Assembly: GCF_014842995.1 (NCBI RefSeq)
Contig: NZ_JACYXL010000009.1
Coordinates: forward strand, 101,330 to 165,329
Direction of reading: 5' to 3'
Origin: Rhodanobacter sp. 7MK24
GTDB lineage: Bacteria; Pseudomonadota; Gammaproteobacteria; Xanthomonadales; Rhodanobacteraceae
Length of the DNA: 64,000 nucleotides
The position numbers and the translations under genes are program-made. Of this stretch, positions 24,939 to 33,969 are shown in pieces. Numbering within the stretch: position 1 is the stretch's first letter; each line of letters begins with the position of its first letter. Below the pieces are notes generated by a model that saw nothing but the letters and a program-made list of their open reading frames with translations, was not told the origin of the DNA and did no database searches.

Positions 24939-26307
24939 CGAAATCTGGATAGCCGACGACGATCGCGGCGTGCGCTTCGTGCTGGCCGCGGCATTGCGCG
25001 ATGCCGGGCTCGCGGTGCGCGAATTCGACACGGTCGATGCGGTGCGGGCGGCGCTTCGCAAGAGCCGGCCCGCGCTGCTCGTCACCGACGTGCGCATGCC
25101 GGGCGAAAGCGGCTTGACCTTGCTCGAAGAACTCAAGGCGCAGGGCATCGGCCCGGTGATCGTGATGAGCGCGTTCACCGACGTGGCTACCACTGCTGCG
25201 GCCTATCGCGCGGGCGCGGCGGATTACCTGGCCAAGCCGTTCGACCTCGACCAGGCGGTGGCCACGGTGCGCCGCGTGCTGGCCGACGGTGCTCAATCCG
25301 CGGCACCGGCCCAGTCGACGGTGGCCACGCATGCGCTGCTCGGCGAAAGCGCACCGATGCGCGAAGTGTTCCGCCTGATCGGTCGCGTGGCCGCCAGCGA
25401 CCTCAACGTGCTGGTCACCGGCGAAACCGGCACCGGCAAGGAGCTGGTGGCGCGTGCGCTGCACGAGGAGAGCGCGCGGCGCGACCGTGCCTTCGTGGCG
25501 CTCAACACCGCGGCGATTCCCTCCGAATTGCTGGAGAGCGAATTGTTCGGCCACGAGGCGGGTGCCTTCACCGGTGCGCAGCGAAGGGTGACGGGCCGCT
25601 TCGAGCAGGCCGAAGGCGGCACGCTGTTCCTCGACGAAATCGGCGACATGCCGCTGGCGCTGCAGACGCGCCTGCTGCGCGTGCTCGCCGGCGGAGAGTT
25701 CTACCGCGTGGGCGGCCGCGAGCTGATCCGCTGCAATGTGCGCATCGTGGCCGCCACTCACCAGGATCTGGACGCGCGGGTGGCCAGCGGACAATTCCGC
25801 GCCGATCTCAAGCACCGACTCGACGTGGTGCGCATCGCACTGCCCGCGCTGCGCGAACGACGCGCGGACATTCCGCTGCTGGGCCAACACTTTCTCGCCG
25901 CTGCCGCGCAGGAGCTCAAGCTGCCACCCAAGCGTTTCGCCAGGGCCACGCTGAAGGCGCTGGCGCAACGCGATTTCCCCGGCAACGTACGCGAACTGGA
26001 AAATCTCTGCCGTCGCTTGGCGGTGATCGCACCCGGCGCGGAAATCCTGCCGGCGGATCTTGGTGCCTCGCCGTCGTCCGGTGTCGCGGGCGATTGGAGC
26101 GATGCGTTGCGCACCTGGGCCGAGCAAGCCTTGGCCGATGGCGAGGCCGACATCCACGTCCGTGCCCGTGAGGCGCTCGATCGCGTACTGCTGGAAGCGG
26201 CCTTGGCCGCGCATGGCGGTCATCGGCAGAACGCGGCGGCGGCTCTGGGGGTAGGCCGCAACACGCTTACGCGCAAGTTGGGTGCATCGCGACAGCGCAG
26301 GCGGTGA
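24931..26307 (+). CDS. ntrC: Nitrogen regulation response regulator NtrC (GlnG)
   Basis: 458 residues. The receiver domain has the acidic pair IADDD and phospho-acceptor Asp53 in [10 protein letters not shown]. The AAA+ domain follows with Walker A GETGTGKE (about 164-171) and the sigma-54 contact loop GAFTGA (about 211-216). The C-terminal Fis-type helix-turn-helix reads [17 protein letters not shown]. It activates sigma-54 promoters such as the one ahead of glnA. The ATG overlaps the end of ntrB, so the two are coupled. Confidence 0.97.
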   Translation: MNDEIWIADDDRGVRFVLAAALRDAGLAVREFDTVDAVRAALRKSRPALLVTDVRMPGESGLTLLEELKAQGIGPVIVMSAFTDVATTAAAYRAGAADYLAKPFDLDQAVATVRRVLADGAQSAAPAQSTVATHALLGESAPMREVFRLIGRVAASDLNVLVTGETGTGKELVARALHEESARRDRAFVALNTAAIPSELLESELFGHEAGAFTGAQRRVTGRFEQAEGGTLFLDEIGDMPLALQTRLLRVLAGGEFYRVGGRELIRCNVRIVAATHQDLDARVASGQFRADLKHRLDVVRIALPALRERRADIPLLGQHFLAAAAQELKLPPKRFARATLKALAQRDFPGNVRELENLCRRLAVIAPGAEILPADLGASPSSGVAGDWSDALRTWAEQALADGEADIHVRAREALDRVLLEAALAAHGGHRQNAAAALGVGRNTLTRKLGASRQRRR

Positions 26308-26533
26308 TTCCGCTTCCACCGGTCGCGCACAGGAGATGTCGATCCCGTGCATGACGGGCGGGTGCGATCATTGCGGGATGCCGACCCGGGCGGGCAGGGC
26401 AGGATGAAGACTTTGCGGCTCGGATATGGCGCGATGACCCGCATTGTCCATCGCGTAGGCGATAGTTGTACCCAGGTTCCCGCAGGTTTCTTTCGTACGA
26501 AGCACGGGCGGCGCGAGTCACCCACGGCGGCAG

Positions 26534-26866
26534 TCAGCCGCCCGTCTCGCGCTCCGCCCGCCGCAAGAACACGGCCATTTCCTTCTCCGCCTGCTTGTCG
26601 CCACGTGCCTGCGCCACGGCAATGCCATGCCGCCACGCTTCGGCAGCGCCGGCACGGTCATCCAGGGAGAGACACGCCTTGCCGAGCAATTTCCATGCAG
26701 CGGAATAGCGTGCATCGAAGCGCAAGGCGTGGCGAAATTCTGCGGCCGCCCCGGCGGCGTCGCCCATGTCGAGCAGCGCATCGCCCAAGGCATAGCGCAG
26801 CAACGCCCCGTCGCGCGGACCGTTGCATTGGCTGCGCAGGCTGGCGATCAGGGCGTCCTTGTTCAC
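26534..26866 (-). CDS. Small TPR-repeat protein
   Basis: 110 residues, nearly all tetratricopeptide-like helix pairs: ALLRYALGDALLDMGDAAGA, AEFRHALRFDARYSAAWKLL, GKACLSLDDRAGAAEAWRHG and VAQARGDKQAEKEMAVFLRR. It is a cytoplasmic protein-interaction module with no catalytic motif. The start is GTG (26866), overlapping the stop of the upstream ArnT-like gene as GTGA, so translation is coupled. Homologous small TPR proteins are common in Xanthomonadales; the partner is unknown. Confidence 0.8.
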   Translation of the reverse strand: MNKDALIASLRSQCNGPRDGALLRYALGDALLDMGDAAGAAAEFRHALRFDARYSAAWKLLGKACLSLDDRAGAAEAWRHGIAVAQARGDKQAEKEMAVFLRRAERETGG

Positions 26867-28602
26867 GGTTGCGCGCGCGATGGGCTGCTGTCGGGGGAGT
26901 AGATCTGCGGCGGTTGCGCCGGCTCGGGTGGCGTCGTGCCGCTGCGCAGGTCGGCGAGGGTGGCGGCGGGCCACACCACGATCCATGAGGAGCGGAACGG
27001 CTGGATCAGCAACCCGTAGCGCATGGCCTGGGCGTCGAGCTTTTCCGGGTGCTCCACGATCACACCCTCGGGATGTGTCTGTGCGAACGCGGCGATCTGC
27101 TTGTTGCCGTTCAACTCCTGGATCGGTTGCGTCAGTCGACCCTGAAAGTGGAACTCGCCCTCGTAGTTGCCGATGTAGCCGACGGCGCGGCCGGCCTGCT
27201 CCGTCTCGCCAAGCAGCTGCGCAGTGGGGCGCAGTTCGTAACGCGGCCACATGGTGAGGGTGAACAAGGTGTTGAGTGCCAGCGTACCGACCAGCCCCGC
27301 TACCGCCAGGCGGCGCAGCTCGCCGCGCCCGCGCAGCAGCAGCAGCAGGCCCAGCAGCAGGAACACCACGGCGAAGTAGCGGCTGTACGGCGCACAGGCA
27401 TCGGGCCACTCGCCATGCAGCTGGTTGCCCGCCACCAGGTTCGGCAGTGCGAACAGCAGCAGCGCGAACGCAAGGCTGCCGATACCCAGCGGCCATGTGC
27501 CCAGCCAGCCGGTGCCGGCGAGCCGCGGCCTGCGTTCGCGCAGTATCGCGATGGCCGCGGTGAGCAGCAGCATCGTGCCGGCGAGTTCCGGCAGCAGGTA
27601 GTACATCTGCTTGCCGCGCACCAGCGAGAACACCAGGAAGGTAGGCAGCACCCAGGCGAGTGCGAAGCGCAGGCCCGGCTCCAGCGGCTTGCGCAGCGTG
27701 GCCAGTGCCACCCAGGCACGCGGCCATGCGAAAAAGGGGAACAGCAGTGCCGGCAGCATCAGCACGTACCAGAGCACCGGGCGGGCATGGCTTTGCAGCG
27801 GTTCGGCCGTCTGCACGCCGTGCACCACGCGCGCCGCCGTCTGGCTGAAGAGCAGCCGGTGCATGTAGGCCGGTCCGCCTGCGAAACCTGCCGGCACCGC
27901 CCACGCCACCAGCATGACCAGGCCCAGCAGGATGGCCAGCACACCGCATCCGTACCAGCGCGTGCGATGCGTGCGGGCAAAGCCGCTCCAGAACGGACCG
28001 AGCAGCCACGGGAACACGACGTGCAGCAGCATCACCGGTCCCTTGGTGAGCAGGCCGAAGCCGATGCACAGGCCGAACAGCCACCAGCGCGGTTCCTCGC
28101 GGCGCGTGGTCGGGGTGAGGCACAACAGCGCTGCCAGCGCCCACACCGCCAGCAGCACGTCGTACATGATCTGCAGGCCGAACAGGAAGCTGTAGCTGAG
28201 CGCCAGCAGCGTCCACGGCGCAGCCTTGGCCATCCAGGCGCGATTGGGAAACAGGCGGCGCGCAATCAGCGAAACCAGCACCAGCTCGGCGCCGCCGAAG
28301 ATCACCTCGAGTACGCGCGGCCACACGTCGCTCACGCCGAACACGCACCAGCCGGCATGGATCAGCCAGAACAGCAGCGGCGCCTTCTCGCTGTATGGCA
28401 TGCCGTTGATATGCGGCACCAGCCAATGGTGGCCGTGCCACATCTCCCACGCCACGGCCAGGGTCCGCGTGGAATACAGCGGCATCGGGCCGTGCGCGAA
28501 GATCGCCAGCAAGGCCACCGCCGTCCACAGCGGCAGCCACGGCCAGAGCGAGCGCAGGTGTTCGGAGCGGCTGTAGGGGCTGAGGGTCACGGGCTGGCTC
28601 AT
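26863..28602 (-). CDS. ArnT/PMT-family (GT39) membrane glycosyltransferase
   Basis: 579 residues with around 12 hydrophobic segments and a periplasmic C-terminal domain. The N-terminal loop STRTLAVAWEMWHGHHWLVP and the nearby YSEKAPLLFWL correspond to the active-site loop of undecaprenyl-phosphate-sugar transferases such as ArnT, which add aminoarabinose or another sugar to lipid A or protein. The exact donor and acceptor cannot be read from the sequence. It is translationally coupled to the TPR gene downstream and lies in a surface-polysaccharide region. Confidence 0.87.
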   Translation of the reverse strand: MSQPVTLSPYSRSEHLRSLWPWLPLWTAVALLAIFAHGPMPLYSTRTLAVAWEMWHGHHWLVPHINGMPYSEKAPLLFWLIHAGWCVFGVSDVWPRVLEVIFGGAELVLVSLIARRLFPNRAWMAKAAPWTLLALSYSFLFGLQIMYDVLLAVWALAALLCLTPTTRREEPRWWLFGLCIGFGLLTKGPVMLLHVVFPWLLGPFWSGFARTHRTRWYGCGVLAILLGLVMLVAWAVPAGFAGGPAYMHRLLFSQTAARVVHGVQTAEPLQSHARPVLWYVLMLPALLFPFFAWPRAWVALATLRKPLEPGLRFALAWVLPTFLVFSLVRGKQMYYLLPELAGTMLLLTAAIAILRERRPRLAGTGWLGTWPLGIGSLAFALLLFALPNLVAGNQLHGEWPDACAPYSRYFAVVFLLLGLLLLLRGRGELRRLAVAGLVGTLALNTLFTLTMWPRYELRPTAQLLGETEQAGRAVGYIGNYEGEFHFQGRLTQPIQELNGNKQIAAFAQTHPEGVIVEHPEKLDAQAMRYGLLIQPFRSSWIVVWPAATLADLRSGTTPPEPAQPPQIYSPDSSPSRAQP

Positions 28603-28637
28603 GGGGGCAACGGCGCGATTCTAGCCGCGCCTACCTG

Positions 28638-28712
28638 TAGGAGCGCACTCTGTGCGCGAATGCCTTGGCTTCGATCAAGCCGGAGGGCTTTCGCGCACAG
28701 GGTGCGCTCCTA
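28638..28712. repeat. Long inverted repeat, 23-nt arms
   Basis: Arms 28638-28660 (beginning TAGGAGCGCACTCTGTGCGC) and 28690-28712 are complementary with one G-T mismatch around a 29-nt loop. The element occupies nearly the whole gap between two leftward genes. This TAGGAGCGCA type is a dispersed intergenic repeat known from Pseudomonas and Xanthomonadales, and could act as a terminator. Confidence 0.85.
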
Positions 28713-28717
28713 TGCGT

Positions 28718-29755
28718 TCAACGCGGCCAGCGTGCCGGCCCCCAGTAGCCGATGCGGCGGCGGATCTTCAGCTTGCGCCACAGGTTGCCCGGTTTGGCGC
28801 GGCGGTTCCTGCCGCCGCGGGCGACGAAGGTATCGATGGCATCCAGCACGCGTTCGCTGGAGCGGCCGTCGCGATAAGGATGGATGGCATCGGCGTAATC
28901 GCGGATGGCCTGCATCAACTCGGGCGGCCGGCTCAAGGCGCGTTCGATCGCCGGCTCGAAATCCTTCGCGTCGTGGATGTCGATCAGCTGCGGGCCGGGG
29001 CGGCGATTGTTGAAGGTCACCACGGGCTTGCCCGTGAGCAGGAACTCGTTGAGCGCGGAGCTGGTGTCCGAGCACATCATGTCCACCTGGCCGAACAGCT
29101 CCAGGATGTTGTCGTTCTCGGCGAAGCTCAGGTAGGCGTTCTGCAACGCCTTGAACTTGGCCACGGTTTCCGGGTTCATCTTCGGATGGAAGCTGACGAT
29201 CCAGCGCCAGCGGCCGTCGCGCGACAGCCGCTTCACTTCCTCGTACAGCGTCTCGGCCGCGCTCCATGAAGGCGAGAAGGTGGAGTGGTAGAGGATCACC
29301 GGCGGCGCCTGCACCGGCGGAATGGCGCCGCCGAGTTCGCGCATGAAGGGGTCGATCTTGGGGAAGCCCGTCTCGATCACGCTGAAATGGCCGAGCTGGT
29401 CGGCCAGTGCCTGGAACTGCGCGGTGTCGCGCGGGCCGGTGGTGCAATACAGGTCGAAGAAGCCGCGCACGTAGATGTGCCGCGGCTTGCCTGCGTCAAA
29501 GCCGTGGAAGGTTTCCACCTTCACGCCGGGGAAGAAATGCGGCACGGCGTTGGACGAGGTGATCACCGCCAGCGGCTTCCATGCGCGCACTTCCCGTACC
29601 GTCAGCAGGCGCTCGTCGGCATGCAGGTCCTCTGCACCGGGGCCGTCGAAGAACCATGCCGCCTCGTCGCCGCGCGCGCGGATTGCCGCCTGGATCGGGC
29701 GCAGGATCGCCAGCGCATAGCGCTCGGAGCCGTAGAGGAGGTAGTGCTTGGGCAT
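28718..29755 (-). CDS. CDP-glycerol glycerophosphotransferase-family protein
   Basis: 345 residues. The C-terminal half has the signature of the teichoic-acid-type CDP-glycerol/ribitol phosphotransferases (FGQVDMMCSDTSSALNEFLL, then TGKPVVTFNN), with a GT-B-like N-terminal half (YLLYGSERYALAILRPIQAA, ETFHGFDAGKPRH). In Gram-negative bacteria such proteins add glycerol-phosphate or related groups to LPS or capsule. It has no signal peptide and would act on the cytoplasmic face. It lies between an ArnT-like gene and a core-type glycosyltransferase. Confidence 0.78.
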   Translation of the reverse strand: MPKHYLLYGSERYALAILRPIQAAIRARGDEAAWFFDGPGAEDLHADERLLTVREVRAWKPLAVITSSNAVPHFFPGVKVETFHGFDAGKPRHIYVRGFFDLYCTTGPRDTAQFQALADQLGHFSVIETGFPKIDPFMRELGGAIPPVQAPPVILYHSTFSPSWSAAETLYEEVKRLSRDGRWRWIVSFHPKMNPETVAKFKALQNAYLSFAENDNILELFGQVDMMCSDTSSALNEFLLTGKPVVTFNNRRPGPQLIDIHDAKDFEPAIERALSRPPELMQAIRDYADAIHPYRDGRSSERVLDAIDTFVARGGRNRRAKPGNLWRKLKIRRRIGYWGPARWPR

Positions 29756-29984
29756 GATGGAAGGTATTCGGGGGAGGCGGGTAGCTTAGCTTTTCTCCCT
29801 CTCCGCTTTGGGGAGAGGGCCGGGGTGAGGGGTGGTCCTTGCGAGGATTTTGCATCGAAGCAAAGCTCGCTTTGACGAGTGCGAGGCAAGCTTTGACCCA
29901 TCACCTCAATACTCTCCCCGTAGGGAAGAGGAGGCGAACGTGCCAAGCGGGTTCGCCATCCCGGGGTCTGTGGTTGCGTGCAGG
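29756..29984. repeat. Intergenic CCCTCTCC hairpin family
   Basis: The 229-bp gap contains the hairpin CCCTCTCC-GCTTT-GGGGAGAGGG (29797-29819) followed at 29920-29940 by a second, less regular CTCTCCCCGTAGGGAAGAG. No gene is evident. Confidence 0.65.
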
Positions 29985-30800
29985 TCAGCGTTCGATGTGG
30001 TGCTTTTCCAATGCGTCGGCCGCCTCGGCGACCGACGCAGGGTTGTTCGCCATCTCGTAGTAGCGCATGCGCTTGTACAGCGCATAGCTGGCTGCGGTCT
30101 GCGCGATCAGGAAGCCGCGCCAGCCGTCGAGGAAGGCCAGCCGGAATACGTAGTCCTTGAGGAAGGCCAGCAGGTACACGAAGGGTGCCTGCCACATCCG
30201 CACGGGCTTGCGCTTGTCCAGCCAGTCGCGGCATTTCAGTTCCGAGTAACGCAGCACCTTGAGCTGCTTGTGTACCAGGGTCGGGTTGTTGGCGTGCTCG
30301 AAGGGCGCATCGAATACCGGCGCACGGCCCTCGAGGCGCAGTGATTCGTGCACGCGTGCATCCGTCCAGCGCGCACGGCCGCGATGGTAGAAGCGCGCGA
30401 GCTTCTCGCCCACGCTGGGCCGATACCAGCGCAATGGACGGCCCATGTAGATGGTGCGTCGACGCAACACGGCACCGGCGGCGTCACCGGACATCAGCGC
30501 AGGCAATCCGCGTTCCAGTTCCGCGGCGAGCTCCGGCGACAGCCATTCGTCGGCGTCCAGCACCAGGATCCAGTCGTGGCTGCATTGCGTGGTGGCGAAG
30601 TTGCGTTGCAGCCCGAAGCCCAGCCAGTCCTGGTGCACCACGCGCGCGCCATGCGCTTGCGCCACCGCCACGGTGCCGTCTTCGCTGCCGGAATCCACCA
30701 CCAGTTTCTCCGCGGCGAACGGCACGCTGTCCAGGCAGCGTGCGATCACGCCGGCTTCGTTGCGGGCAATGACGGCGAGGGTGAAGGGCAAGATGGGCAT
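29985..30800 (-). CDS. Family 2 glycosyltransferase, WaaE/KdtX-like
   Basis: 271 residues, cytoplasmic face. Signatures are LAVIARNEAGVIARCLDSV, the nucleotide-sugar motif DSGSEDGT, the metal-binding DAD in ILVLDADEWLSP, and HESLRLEGRAPVFD with downstream basic and aromatic helices (MWQAPFVYLLAFLKDYVFR). This is the layout of WaaE-type LPS inner-core beta-glucosyltransferases. It is divergent, with a 109-bp gap, from the O-antigen-ligase fusion gene, so the two may be co-regulated. Confidence 0.88.
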   Translation of the reverse strand: MPILPFTLAVIARNEAGVIARCLDSVPFAAEKLVVDSGSEDGTVAVAQAHGARVVHQDWLGFGLQRNFATTQCSHDWILVLDADEWLSPELAAELERGLPALMSGDAAGAVLRRRTIYMGRPLRWYRPSVGEKLARFYHRGRARWTDARVHESLRLEGRAPVFDAPFEHANNPTLVHKQLKVLRYSELKCRDWLDKRKPVRMWQAPFVYLLAFLKDYVFRLAFLDGWRGFLIAQTAASYALYKRMRYYEMANNPASVAEAADALEKHHIER

Positions 30801-30909
30801 GGCGCGATTCTAGCGGGCGCGCCTTCGCCCGGTGGTTTGCCGCTTTTCAGTTGCGTTCGGGCATCATGCCTGCGCCAGTGGCCGACATCATTGAAACGAA
30901 AGGACAAGC

Positions 30910-32973
30910 GTGACCGATACCCGATTGCCATTGACCCGTTTGCGCCTCGATTTGCCGAAGTGGGCAACGCGCTGGCTGCTGCTGGGCATGTGGTGGCTGG
31001 TTGTCGGCATGGCCGCCAGTCCGGTGGGCGACAAGGTGTGGAATCCCGGCAAGCCCTATCACATGAGCCTGCTGCTGCTGTTCGCGCTACCGGCCGTGTG
31101 GTGGATGGCGAAGCATGTCCGCGATTTCATGCGGCAGGCCGTGGTCGCCAGCGAAGGGCCGTTGCTGCTGGTGCTGCTGGCCTGGATCATGGTTTCGTCG
31201 CTGTGGGCCAATTACGGTCACGTCGGAGACGCGACCTTCGTGGTGGCCTACATCGCACTGTTCGTGTTCAGCTGGGCCGCGGTGGCGCGCAACTATCCCT
31301 TGCTGCTAAGCAGGCTGTTGTACTGGGGAGGCATCGGTCTGGCGTGTGCCGCGCTGGTGGCGATGGCGATGTTTCCGTGGCGTCATCTGAACACGCTGGA
31401 CTGGCGGGATCAGGGGCGCGTGGTGGCGTTCGGCCTGCTCAACAATCCCAATATCGCGGCCTACGCGTTTGGTGCCGCCATCGTCTGGATGATGCAGGTG
31501 CCGGTGCTCCGGCGTTGGCAGCAGGTGCTGCGCTGGCTCGCGCTGGCGATCCTCGCGACCTTCGTGCTGTCCACCGATAGCCGGGCAAGCTGGCTCGCGA
31601 TCCTTGCCGCGGTGGCGGCCACGCTGCTGACGGCCCGGGGAAACAAGGCAAGGCTGAGTGTGTTGGCCATCCTCGCGGCGGCGGCAGTGGCCGTTGCCCT
31701 GGGCGGTTGGCGTTACCTGGTGGAGCGCGGGCTCTCCTATCGTCCGGAGATTTTCAGCAAGGCCTGGCGCCTGATCGAACAGCATCCGTGGCGCGGGCTG
31801 GGCATGGGCAGCGAGTACACCATTCAGGCGGGCGGGCAGGTCTTGCCGCACAGCCACAACGTGCTCACGCACATGGCGATCATGTCCGGGATACCCGGTC
31901 TGCTGCTGGCGCTCGCGCTGTGGCTGCTGACAGGCTGGCGGGCATGGTGTCACCGCAATTCGACGATCGGCGGTTGTCTGCTGGCGCTGTGGGTGTACAC
32001 GAGTGTGGCGCTGCAATTCGACACGCCCGACATCATGCTGAAACCCGATGTCAACTGGTTGCTGTTCTGGCTGCCGTTGGCGCTGGGCATGGGACTGGCC
32101 TGGCGCCGGCACGATCGCGAGATGGCCGTCGCCATGCGTCCGCGCGTGTCGCTGATCGTGCTCACCTACAACTGGCCGGCGGCGCTGGCGCGCGTGCTGC
32201 AAAGCGTCGCCGCGCAAACGCGGCTGCCGGACGAGGTGATCGTCGCCGACGACGGTTCCGGTGCCGAAACGCGCGAGCTTATCGCGCGCATCGCGCGGGA
32301 CTTCCCCGTGCCGCTGCGCCATGCATGGCAGGAAGATCTCGGCTTCCGCGCTGCAAGCTGCCGCAACCTGGGCATCGCGATGGCGAAGGGCGACTATGTG
32401 ATCCTGATCGACGGCGACATGATCCTGCATCGCGATTTCGTGGCCGACCACCTCCTGCTGGCGAGCCCGGGCTGTTTCCTCCAGGGTGGCCGCTTCAAGA
32501 GCACGGCGCAGGAAACGGCAGGGTTGCTGGCCGGCCGCCGTCCCGTGTTCGCGCCGTGGGCGAAGGCGGACTTCCACGTGTTCGACGGCATCCGCCGGCT
32601 GTATGCGTTCCACGCATTACCGCTGGCGCGCTGGAAGGCGCGGCGCCGCAACGGCGGGCGCGTGATGAGCTGCAACATGAGCTTCTGGCGCGACGACCTG
32701 TTGCGCGTGAACGGCTTCGACGAACGCATGGAAGGCTACGGCGCGGAAGACCGCGAACTGGCCGCACGCCTGGGCAATGCCGGCGTGCGGCGCAAGCAGT
32801 TGAAGTGGGCGGCGCTGGCCGCGCACCTTGAGCACGATTCGCGCGCCCAGCCCGACGTGAACGACATGAGCCTGCCGAACAATCGCCTGTTCCACGCCAC
32901 GGTCGCAGAACGCATCACGCGTTGCGAACTCGGCGTGGATCGGCACGTGGCCGAGCTATCTTCAGGCGCTTAG
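30910..32973 (+). CDS. O-antigen ligase (Wzy_C) fused to a family 2 glycosyltransferase
   Basis: 687 residues in one frame. Residues 1 to about 405 are polytopic, with a Wzy_C/WaaL region: FGLLNNPNIAAYAFG, STDSRASWLAILAA and the conserved periplasmic histidines in LPHSHNVLTHMAI. Residues from about 410 form a GT2 domain: VSLIVLTYNWPAALARVL, VADDGSG, LIDGDMILHRDF, and a C-terminal galactosyltransferase-type end CNMSFWRDD and GYGAEDRELAARL. The first half would act in the periplasm and the second in the cytoplasm. The two functions are normally separate proteins. The gene overlaps the next, convergent gene by 12 bp. Confidence 0.88.
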   Translation: MTDTRLPLTRLRLDLPKWATRWLLLGMWWLVVGMAASPVGDKVWNPGKPYHMSLLLLFALPAVWWMAKHVRDFMRQAVVASEGPLLLVLLAWIMVSSLWANYGHVGDATFVVAYIALFVFSWAAVARNYPLLLSRLLYWGGIGLACAALVAMAMFPWRHLNTLDWRDQGRVVAFGLLNNPNIAAYAFGAAIVWMMQVPVLRRWQQVLRWLALAILATFVLSTDSRASWLAILAAVAATLLTARGNKARLSVLAILAAAAVAVALGGWRYLVERGLSYRPEIFSKAWRLIEQHPWRGLGMGSEYTIQAGGQVLPHSHNVLTHMAIMSGIPGLLLALALWLLTGWRAWCHRNSTIGGCLLALWVYTSVALQFDTPDIMLKPDVNWLLFWLPLALGMGLAWRRHDREMAVAMRPRVSLIVLTYNWPAALARVLQSVAAQTRLPDEVIVADDGSGAETRELIARIARDFPVPLRHAWQEDLGFRAASCRNLGIAMAKGDYVILIDGDMILHRDFVADHLLLASPGCFLQGGRFKSTAQETAGLLAGRRPVFAPWAKADFHVFDGIRRLYAFHALPLARWKARRRNGGRVMSCNMSFWRDDLLRVNGFDERMEGYGAEDRELAARLGNAGVRRKQLKWAALAAHLEHDSRAQPDVNDMSLPNNRLFHATVAERITRCELGVDRHVAELSSGA

Positions 32974-33966
32974 CACATCCAGTGCCGCGCCGATGCGTGC
33001 AAAGAAATGCGCCTGGTTGTCGACGAACCAGGCGCGTGCGCATCGGCCCATCACCGCGCGCTGGGCGTCGTCCATGCGCAGGCAGGTTTCCACCGCGCGT
33101 TCCATCGCCGCAGGCTCGAAGCGGTAAAGCATGGCCAATCCCTGCTGGCCTTCCGCGGTGGCGGCGACCAGCAGACCGCGGTCCGGTTGCACCAATTCGT
33201 TCATCGGCTCGGCATCGGTGGTGACCGTGATCGCGCCTGCGCTCATCGCCTCGCACAAATAGTGCCCGTAGCCTTCGGTCTTCGACGGGCAGAGGTGGAA
33301 AGCATGCGTGTTCTGCAAGGCGCGCAGCCGATCCAGATCCAGGTATTCGTCGACCACCTGCAGATTCGTCGGCCGCGTCGCGGGCTCTGACAAGCCGCCG
33401 TGGCGCACCAGGGTGAGCACGGGCCATTCCGGATGCTGCAGCCACAGCGCGACCAGCTCCTCGCTGCCCTTGGTGCGACTGCCGCCGGCCAGGTGGAAGA
33501 ACGTGCGCTGTTGCACGTGCCCGGGCACGGCGGCGTCCTCGCTGGCGAAGCCCACCCAGCGCACGGCGCAGCCGAGTTCACGGAACCGTTGCTCCGCGTG
33601 CCGCGTCTTGGCCCACACATGGTCGATGCGGCGCAGATGCAGCTGGTCCCTGGCGTCGAACCACTCGGGATTGGGCAGCGCGATGTTGCACCGGGCCAGC
33701 GGCAGATGCAGCGGCCACAGGTGCTCGAACATGATGTTGACGTCGTAGCGCGGCCGGCCGCGCAGCCGCGACCACGCATGCCGCCACTGCGCCAGCCGCG
33801 CGCGCCAGCCGTGGCCGTGGCGCCAGCGTTCGCGCTCGTCCGCTTCGCCGAGCCGGGTGTATTCGACCTGGCAGCCGTGTGCGGTCAGCGCTTCGGCCAG
33901 CAGACGCGCATCGCGCGACAAGCCCAGGCCGTTGTCGCGCACGATCAGGTTGACGGTGCGGTGCAC
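32962..33966 (-). CDS. GT-B glycosyltransferase (family 1/4-like), paralogue A
   Basis: 334 residues. The start VNLIVRDNGLGLSRDARLLA, the middle MFEHLWPLHLP and NPEWFDARDQ, and the C-terminal donor-site region HLCPSKTEGYGHYLCEAMSA with TDAEPMNELV fit retaining GT-B transferases. No membrane segment is visible. A close homologue of the adjacent upstream gene, separated by 3 bp, so a tandem duplication is likely. Donor and acceptor are unknown; LPS or another surface glycan is inferred from the neighbourhood. Confidence 0.85.
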   Translation of the reverse strand: MHRTVNLIVRDNGLGLSRDARLLAEALTAHGCQVEYTRLGEADERERWRHGHGWRARLAQWRHAWSRLRGRPRYDVNIMFEHLWPLHLPLARCNIALPNPEWFDARDQLHLRRIDHVWAKTRHAEQRFRELGCAVRWVGFASEDAAVPGHVQQRTFFHLAGGSRTKGSEELVALWLQHPEWPVLTLVRHGGLSEPATRPTNLQVVDEYLDLDRLRALQNTHAFHLCPSKTEGYGHYLCEAMSAGAITVTTDAEPMNELVQPDRGLLVAATAEGQQGLAMLYRFEPAAMERAVETCLRMDDAQRAVMGRCARAWFVDNQAHFFARIGAALDVLSA

Positions 33967-33969
33967 GGT

